From positions 1 through 45,762 of the forward strand of contig DASTAW010000009.1 of the NCBI GenBank assembly GCA_035712365.1: DNA of 45,762 nucleotides, read 5' to 3'. Both the position numbers and the translations under genes were made by a program. The notes under the pieces are model-generated. The model was not told the origin of the DNA. It ran no database searches and saw only the letters and a program-made list of their open reading frames with translations. This document shows, one piece after another, positions 38,879 through 45,762 of the stretch (positions are counted from its first letter, which is position 1; each line of letters begins with the position of its first letter). The stretch is from Terriglobia bacterium. Lineage in GTDB: Bacteria > Acidobacteriota > Terriglobia > UBA7540.

Positions 38879-39895
38879 TTGTCGACGATCACGATGAAGG
38901 AGTTTCTGGAGGCCGGAGTCCACTTTGGCCACCAGACCCGCCGCTGGAACCCCAAGATGAAGGAGTATATCTATGGGGAGAGGAACGGCATTTACATTAT
39001 CGATCTCCAGAAGACCCTCAAGCTTTTCAAGGAGGCGACCAAGTTTCTTGCCGACCTCGCCCACAACGGCAGGGTGATTCTGTTTGTGGGAACAAAGCGG
39101 CAGGCGCAGGAGGCGGTGGCGGAAGAAGCGCAGCGATGCCAGATGTTCTATATCAACCACCGCTGGCTTGGCGGGCTGCTGACGAACCATACGACCATCC
39201 AGAAGTCGATCCAGCGTCTGCGCGAGCTGGAGGAGATGAGCAGGGACGGAAGGTATGACCTTCTGACCAAGAAGGAGGTTCAGCGGCTGGAGCGTGAACG
39301 CAAGCATCTGGACCAAAACCTGGCCGGCATCAAGGATATGCCCGGACTGCCCGACGCTCTGTTCGTGATCGACTCCAACAAGGAGGAGATCGCTGTCCTT
39401 GAAGCCCGCAAACTGGGCATCCCGGTTGTGGCGATTGTTGATACAAACTGCAATCCGGAGGTTGTGGATTACGTCATCCCGGGTAATGACGATGCGCTTC
39501 GGGCCATCCGGCTGTTCACCTCGCGGGTTGCCGATTCCATCCTGGAAGGTAGGCAACTGGCGCTTGAAAAGCAGATGGAAGAAGAAAAGATCGCCGCAGA
39601 AAAGGCTGCCGAGGAGCTGGAGGCCCGCCGACAGGCGGAAGCGATTGAGGCGAGTGAACTAATTGTGGGCGAGGCGGACGTGTCCTTCGATATCGCCGAG
39701 GAGGACTACGACAAGTATCTTAAACTCGAGGAAAAAGAGGCGGAGCAGGAAACTTCACGCCCCGCCGTGGGAGGAGATGAGGAGGATTCCCAAGGGCGCG
39801 CGCGGCCCAAGAAGCGTCAGAAATTTGCGAGCAAAGCTCGAACCCGGCATGGGGACGAAGGCGACTCCGACGCGCGTAGCCTTGAAAGCGAATAG
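38879..39895 (+). CDS. rpsB: 30S ribosomal protein S2 with long charged C-terminal extension
   Basis: 338 residues from TTG 38879 ([20 protein letters not shown]), which matches the family N-terminus. GGAGGAG lies just ahead with short spacing; GTG 38843 is an alternative with 12 more residues. Core motifs are [62 protein letters not shown] and [20 protein letters not shown]. The S2 core ends near residue 225. About 110 residues of mostly acidic and then basic sequence follow ([20 protein letters not shown], then [12 protein letters not shown]), where most S2 proteins end at ~240-260. S2 joins late to the 30S and contacts S1. Terminator 39921-39955 follows. Confidence 0.93.
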   Translation: MSTITMKEFLEAGVHFGHQTRRWNPKMKEYIYGERNGIYIIDLQKTLKLFKEATKFLADLAHNGRVILFVGTKRQAQEAVAEEAQRCQMFYINHRWLGGLLTNHTTIQKSIQRLRELEEMSRDGRYDLLTKKEVQRLERERKHLDQNLAGIKDMPGLPDALFVIDSNKEEIAVLEARKLGIPVVAIVDTNCNPEVVDYVIPGNDDALRAIRLFTSRVADSILEGRQLALEKQMEEEKIAAEKAAEELEARRQAEAIEASELIVGEADVSFDIAEEDYDKYLKLEEKEAEQETSRPAVGGDEEDSQGRARPKKRQKFASKARTRHGDEGDSDARSLESE

Positions 39896-39920
39896 GTATT
39901 TAGAAGATGACGCTCCGATA

Positions 39921-39955
39921 AGGTAGGCAGGCTGAGTCGCACTGCCTACCTTTTT
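39921..39955 (+). terminator. Rho-independent terminator between rpsB and tsf
   Basis: AGGTAGGCAG (39921-39930) pairs perfectly with CTGCCTACCT (39942-39951) across an 11-nt loop, followed by a T-run (39951-39955). tsf starts 26 nt later with no clear promoter, so partial termination could set the S2 to EF-Ts ratio. Confidence 0.8.
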
Positions 39956-39980
39956 CGCGTCTGGAGGGTGAGGGGACAGG

Positions 39981-40616
39981 ATGGCGGTTTCACTGGATAC
40001 AGTCAAGAAATTGCGAGAGATGAGCGGCGCTCCCATGATGGAGTGCAAGAAGGCCCTGGACGAAGCCGGTGGCGACTTGGAGCAGGCGTTCACGGTCCTG
40101 CGCAAGCGGGGCCAGGCTGCGGCGGCCAAGAAAGCCAGCCGGGCTGCTACTGAAGGTTTGGTGGGTTCCTATATCCACGCCGGCGGAAAGATCGGCGTGA
40201 TTATCGAAGTGAATTGTGAATCCGATTTTGTCGCCAGAAATTCAGAGTTTCAGCAACTGGTTCACGACCTGGCCATGCAGGTTTGCGCCACGGACCCCCG
40301 ATTCATCCGCCGGGAAGATGTGGGACCGGACGTGCTCGAGCGTGAACGTGAAGTCCTGCGGGCACAGACGGCGGAGAGCGGAAAGCCCGAAGAGGTGGTA
40401 AACCGAATTGTCGAAGGCAGGCTGCGAAAGTTTTTTGAAGAGAACTGCCTTTATGAGCAGCATTTTATTAAAGACGGCACCGGAAACGTCACGATCGAGG
40501 AATTGATTAATTCCCGGATCGCCAAATTTGGCGAAAACATCCTGGTCCGCCGCTTCGCCCGCTTCAAAGTGGGCGAATCCGTTGGCGAGGCCGATGTGGA
40601 AGGGTCCGCGATTTGA
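39981..40616 (+). CDS. tsf: elongation factor Ts (short form)
   Basis: 211 residues. It has a UBA-like N-terminus with TVKKLREMSGAPMMECKKAL, DEAGGDLEQAFTVLRKRGQA, the core motif GGKIGVIIEVNCESDFVARN, and EENCLYEQHFIKDGTGNVTI, ending with ENILVRRFARFKVGE. EF-Ts is the nucleotide exchange factor for EF-Tu. The length is that of the shorter EF-Ts class with one core subdomain, as in Thermus, versus ~283 in E. coli. A GGAGGGTGAGGGG site precedes the ATG. It is followed by pyrH after 40 nt. Confidence 0.95.
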   Translation: MAVSLDTVKKLREMSGAPMMECKKALDEAGGDLEQAFTVLRKRGQAAAAKKASRAATEGLVGSYIHAGGKIGVIIEVNCESDFVARNSEFQQLVHDLAMQVCATDPRFIRREDVGPDVLEREREVLRAQTAESGKPEEVVNRIVEGRLRKFFEENCLYEQHFIKDGTGNVTIEELINSRIAKFGENILVRRFARFKVGESVGEADVEGSAI

Positions 40617-40656
40617 GGCCCGTGCCTGAAGCCGCACGGAAGGACGTCATTGGCAT

Positions 40657-41373
40657 ATGAGCGAACCTGCCTTTCACCGAATCCTGCTGAAGCTGAGCGG
40701 GGAAGCGCTCATGGGTGAGCGCGGCTTTGGAATCGACCCTGCCGTGGCGTCCCGGATTGCTTCCGAAGTGAACGAAATTCAGCAGATGGGCGTTCAAGTC
40801 GCCATTGTGGCAGGTGGCGGGAACTTCATCCGCGGAGTTGTGGCTTCACAGAACGGAATCGATCGGGTGGTCGCTGATAATATGGGCATGCTGGCGACCA
40901 TTATCAACGCGCTGGCGCTCCAGGACGCGCTGGAGAGAGCGGGGTCCCCGACGAGGGTTGTTACGGCGATCGAGGTCCGTGAAATTGCGGAACCGTTTAT
41001 CCGGCGTCGCGCCATTCGCCACCTTGAAAAAGGTCGCGTGGTCGTTCTGGCTGGAGGGACGGGGAATCCTTATTTTTCCACCGATACCGCCGCGGCGTTG
41101 CGGGCCATGGAGATCAGGGCGGACGTCATTCTCAAGGCCACCAAAGTGAATGGCGTCTACGACGCAGATCCCGCGAAGGTGGCTGATGCCAAAATGATCA
41201 CCAGGATCAACTACCTGGAAGTCCTGTCGCGCGGCCTCGCGGTGATGGACACCACAGCGATTTCGCTTTGTATGGACAATCATCTGCCGATCATTGTTTT
41301 CAATCTCACGGTGCCAGGCAACCTGAAGCGAGTGGTGATGGGCGAAAAGATTGGTTCACTCGTGGCGGCGTAG
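40657..41373 (+). CDS. pyrH: UMP kinase
   Basis: 238 residues with the amino-acid kinase fold: [88 protein letters not shown] and [20 protein letters not shown]. It phosphorylates UMP to UDP for pyrimidine nucleotide synthesis. It lies in the usual tsf-pyrH-frr order, 21 nt before frr. Complete and of normal length. Confidence 0.97.
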   Translation: MSEPAFHRILLKLSGEALMGERGFGIDPAVASRIASEVNEIQQMGVQVAIVAGGGNFIRGVVASQNGIDRVVADNMGMLATIINALALQDALERAGSPTRVVTAIEVREIAEPFIRRRAIRHLEKGRVVVLAGGTGNPYFSTDTAAALRAMEIRADVILKATKVNGVYDADPAKVADAKMITRINYLEVLSRGLAVMDTTAISLCMDNHLPIIVFNLTVPGNLKRVVMGEKIGSLVAA

Positions 41374-41394
41374 CCTGGTCAGGCAGGCGTTATC

Positions 41395-41955
41395 ATGATC
41401 AATGAGACGACGGCTAACACGAAAGCGAGGATGACCAAGGCGCTGGAGGACCTGAGACAGGAACTGTCCACGCTTCGCACCGGCCGGGCGAGCGTGGGGA
41501 TTTTCGACCACCTCCGCGTCGAATACTACGGTGTGCCGACTCCCCTGAATCAGGTGGCTACCCTTGCAACACCGGAGCCCAGCCTGGTGACCCTGCAGCC
41601 GTGGGACCCAACCGTGCTGGCAGTGCTGGAAAAGGCGATCCGAACCTCTGATCTGGGGCTAAATCCGGTGAATGATGGCAAGGTCCTTCGGGTGCCGATT
41701 CCGCCGCTTACGGAGGAGAGGCGCAAGGAGCTTGTGAAGCATGTCCACAAGGTGCTTGAGAACCACAGGGCGGCCGTGCGGAACATTCGCCGGGATGCGA
41801 ATGAAGAACTGAAGCATCTATTGAAGGATAAGAAAATCTCGGAAGACGATGAGCGACGCGCCTTGGAGGCGATCCAGAAGCTTACCGACGATTTTGTGAA
41901 GAAGCTCGATGACCAGGGAAAGACCAAGGAAACCGAAATTCTGGGCGGGCATTGA
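41395..41955 (+). CDS. frr: ribosome recycling factor
   Basis: 186 residues. Hallmarks are ALEDLRQELSTLRTGRASVG, VEYYGVPTPLNQVATLATPE, VTLQPWDPTVLAVLEKAIRT, SDLGLNPVNDGKVLRVPIPP, LTEERRKELVKHVHKVLENH and AVRNIRRDANEELKHLLKDK. The family splits post-termination ribosomes together with EF-G, whose gene is 1.2 kb downstream. The length is normal. Confidence 0.97.
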   Translation: MINETTANTKARMTKALEDLRQELSTLRTGRASVGIFDHLRVEYYGVPTPLNQVATLATPEPSLVTLQPWDPTVLAVLEKAIRTSDLGLNPVNDGKVLRVPIPPLTEERRKELVKHVHKVLENHRAAVRNIRRDANEELKHLLKDKKISEDDERRALEAIQKLTDDFVKKLDDQGKTKETEILGGH

Positions 41956-41976
41956 GAACTTAAACCCGTTGAAACC

Positions 41977-42007
41977 TTGACACCCGAGACCTGTTTCGTG
42001 GTAGATT
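41977..42007 (+). promoter_or_regulatory. promoter of the str operon (rpsL-rpsG-fusA-tuf)
   Basis: TTGACA (41977-41982) is a perfect -35; TAGATT (42002-42007) is the -10; the spacer of 19 nt is longer than ideal. The start codon of rpsL is at 42092, giving a leader of about 75 nt. It starts 22 nt after the frr stop. Confidence 0.6.
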
Positions 42008-42091
42008 TAGAAGGTTTGAGTACATTTTGATTTTTCTTAAGGCGTGGAGGGTCGCAAAAGTCGATTGCGGCAGTGCCATGCGGAGTTAAGG

Positions 42092-42469
42092 ATGCCCACA
42101 TTCAACCAGTTGGTTCGCCGCGGACGCAAGGTGGAGCGGTACAAAACGTCGAGCCCCGCGTTGCAGGGTTCGCCCCAGAAACGAGGAGTGTGCATCCGTG
42201 TTTACACCCAGACCCCGAAGAAGCCGAACTCGGCCCTGCGAAAGGTTGCGCGAGTGCGCCTGACCAACGGGTTTGAGGTGACGACCTATATTCCTGGAGT
42301 GGGTCACAACCTCCAGGAACACTCGATTGTCCTCATCCGAGGCGGGCGCGTTAAGGACCTGCCTGGCGTTCGCTATCATGTGATTCGCGGAACGCTGGAT
42401 TCAGCGGGAGTCACAGACCGGCGCCAGGGACGATCAAAATACGGCGCGAAGCGCCCAAAGGCTTCCTGA
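42092..42469 (+). CDS. rpsL: 30S ribosomal protein S12
   Basis: 125 residues from the ATG at 42092 ([16 protein letters not shown]), which is the family N-terminus; a frame upstream to 42044 is not part of it. Motifs are [40 protein letters not shown] and [20 protein letters not shown], then [17 protein letters not shown]. The lysines at the streptomycin-sensitive positions (TPKKPNS and GGRVKDLPG) are wild type. Family members more often read T-T-T-P-K-K-P-N-S; here the block is [11 protein letters not shown]12 monitors decoding at the A site. First gene of the str operon; rpsG follows after 60 nt. Confidence 0.96.
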   Translation: MPTFNQLVRRGRKVERYKTSSPALQGSPQKRGVCIRVYTQTPKKPNSALRKVARVRLTNGFEVTTYIPGVGHNLQEHSIVLIRGGRVKDLPGVRYHVIRGTLDSAGVTDRRQGRSKYGAKRPKAS

Positions 42470-42529
42470 GCGTTTCCCTGTTGGATTGGAAAGCTCGCTG
42501 GGGAATGCAAAGGAGAATGAAAAACCGAT

Positions 42530-43000
42530 ATGCCGCGTAAAGGGTACGTCGAACGACGGGAGGTGAAGCCGGATCCGCTGTATGTGAATCCGCTGGTGCA
42601 GAAGTTTGTGAACTGCATCATGTACGACGGCAAGCGGTCGACGGCGCAGCAGATTGTCTACGAGGCCCTGGGCTTGATCAAAGATAAGACGAATGACGAC
42701 CCGCTGAAGGTTTTTAAAAAGGCGCTGGAGAATGTGAAGCCGGCGCTGGAAGTCAAGAGCCGCCGCGTGGGTGGCGCGAATTATCAGGTGCCGGTCGAGG
42801 TGAACCGAAACCGGCAGACTTCACTGAGCATCCGCTGGATTATTGGTTATGCGAGATCGCGCGGAGAGAAGTCGATGGTGGAAAAGCTTACCGGTGAACT
42901 TCTGGACGCATCGAATAACCGCGGGGGCGCTGTCAAGAAGCGGGATGACACGCACCGCATGGCGGAGGCCAACAAGGCCTTTGCTCATTACCGCTGGTAA
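42530..43000 (+). CDS. rpsG: 30S ribosomal protein S7
   Basis: 156 residues of normal length. Motifs are [80 protein letters not shown] and [20 protein letters not shown], ending FAHYRW. It nucleates assembly of the 30S head and acts as a translational repressor of the str operon in E. coli. AAAGGAGAATG precedes the ATG. Confidence 0.97.
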   Translation: MPRKGYVERREVKPDPLYVNPLVQKFVNCIMYDGKRSTAQQIVYEALGLIKDKTNDDPLKVFKKALENVKPALEVKSRRVGGANYQVPVEVNRNRQTSLSIRWIIGYARSRGEKSMVEKLTGELLDASNNRGGAVKKRDDTHRMAEANKAFAHYRW

Positions 43001-43113
43001 TCCCTGATCATCGGGGTCAACATGGACAGGGCGGGATGTGGTTCGGCCTCGAACCGCGATCCGCTTTGTGGGTCGTATCCAGCGACCCTCAACGCCAACT
43101 GGATTTACGCGGG

Positions 43114-43148
43114 CGCGACCTTCTCCTTCCGAAAGGAGGAGAAGCGCG
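43114..43148 (+). promoter_or_regulatory. leader hairpin upstream of fusA that masks a Shine-Dalgarno-like sequence
   Basis: CGCG-(AC)-CTTCTCC pairs with GGAGAAG-CGCG over 11 bp, with an AC bulge and an 11-nt loop. The 3' arm contains AGGAGGAG, about 30 nt ahead of the fusA ATG, too far to serve that ATG directly. It may be a control structure or a decayed initiation site. Confidence 0.45.
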
Positions 43149-43173
43149 GGATTCTCTGTCGTGCGATAAGAGT

Positions 43174-45330
<2,157 letters not shown>

Positions 45331-45393
45331 ACGATAAATCAGGATCAAGGTTGAAGCTGAGAACTTTTCGAATTCAATGATGAGGCGATAGGT

Positions 45394-45762
<369 letters not shown>

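Overview
The window looks like a chromosomal piece from a GC-rich member of the Acidobacteriota, probably a soil or sediment lineage. This is inferred from gene content, not from a marker search: large secreted SBBP-propeller/ASH-domain proteins, RHS debris, many short secreted proteins of unknown function, DUF362, a GH27 enzyme, dispersed palindromic repeats, and a standard bacterial translation block. I found no rRNA, tRNA or CRISPR array.

Layout. 1-6.3 kb is accessory: the tail of an RHS protein with a small membrane protein behind it, REP-like palindromes, a 5'-truncated IS110-type transposase, a secreted protein, an Nramp-related transporter with altered metal-site motifs, and a YdeI/OmpD-associated protein. 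6.3-10.1 kb holds a GH27 glycosidase, a WD40-like propeller protein, and an ORF6N-domain protein overlapping a methyltransferase. 10.2-16.6 kb (minus strand) holds an ECF sigma/membrane protein/secreted protein unit, an outer-membrane barrel protein and a 1158-residue SBBP/ASH surface protein. 17.0-20.3 kb holds a PSMA-like M28 peptidase and a P-loop kinase.

20.3-23.6 kb is a protein-thiocarboxylate sulfur cluster: cysteine synthase (CysM), JAMM protease (Mec-like), ubiquitin-like sulfur carrier (CysO-like) and an E1-like adenylyltransferase-rhodanese (MoeZ-like). It starts from a near-consensus promoter. The carrier has eight residues after its Gly-Gly, so the neighbouring JAMM protease may have to mature it. 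24.0-29.5 kb holds a subtilisin-like protease with duplicated C-terminal modules and a DUF362 protein. 29.6-37.8 kb holds heme A synthase, a pseudouridine synthase, a peroxiredoxin with an in-frame TGA, small secreted proteins, an RmlD-like reductase, an MBL-fold hydrolase and a MarR-ClC pair with a palindromic operator.

The most notable item is the peroxiredoxin at 31587-32069. Its only in-frame TGA (31728-31730) falls exactly at the peroxidatic cysteine of the TxxC motif, and a perfect 8-bp stem-loop lies 11 nt downstream. It reads as a selenocysteine peroxiredoxin that a normal gene caller would break.

37.9 kb to the right edge is the core translation block: rplM-rpsI-rpsB-(terminator)-tsf-pyrH-frr, then a separate promoter and rpsL-rpsG-fusA-tuf, with tuf cut by the window end.
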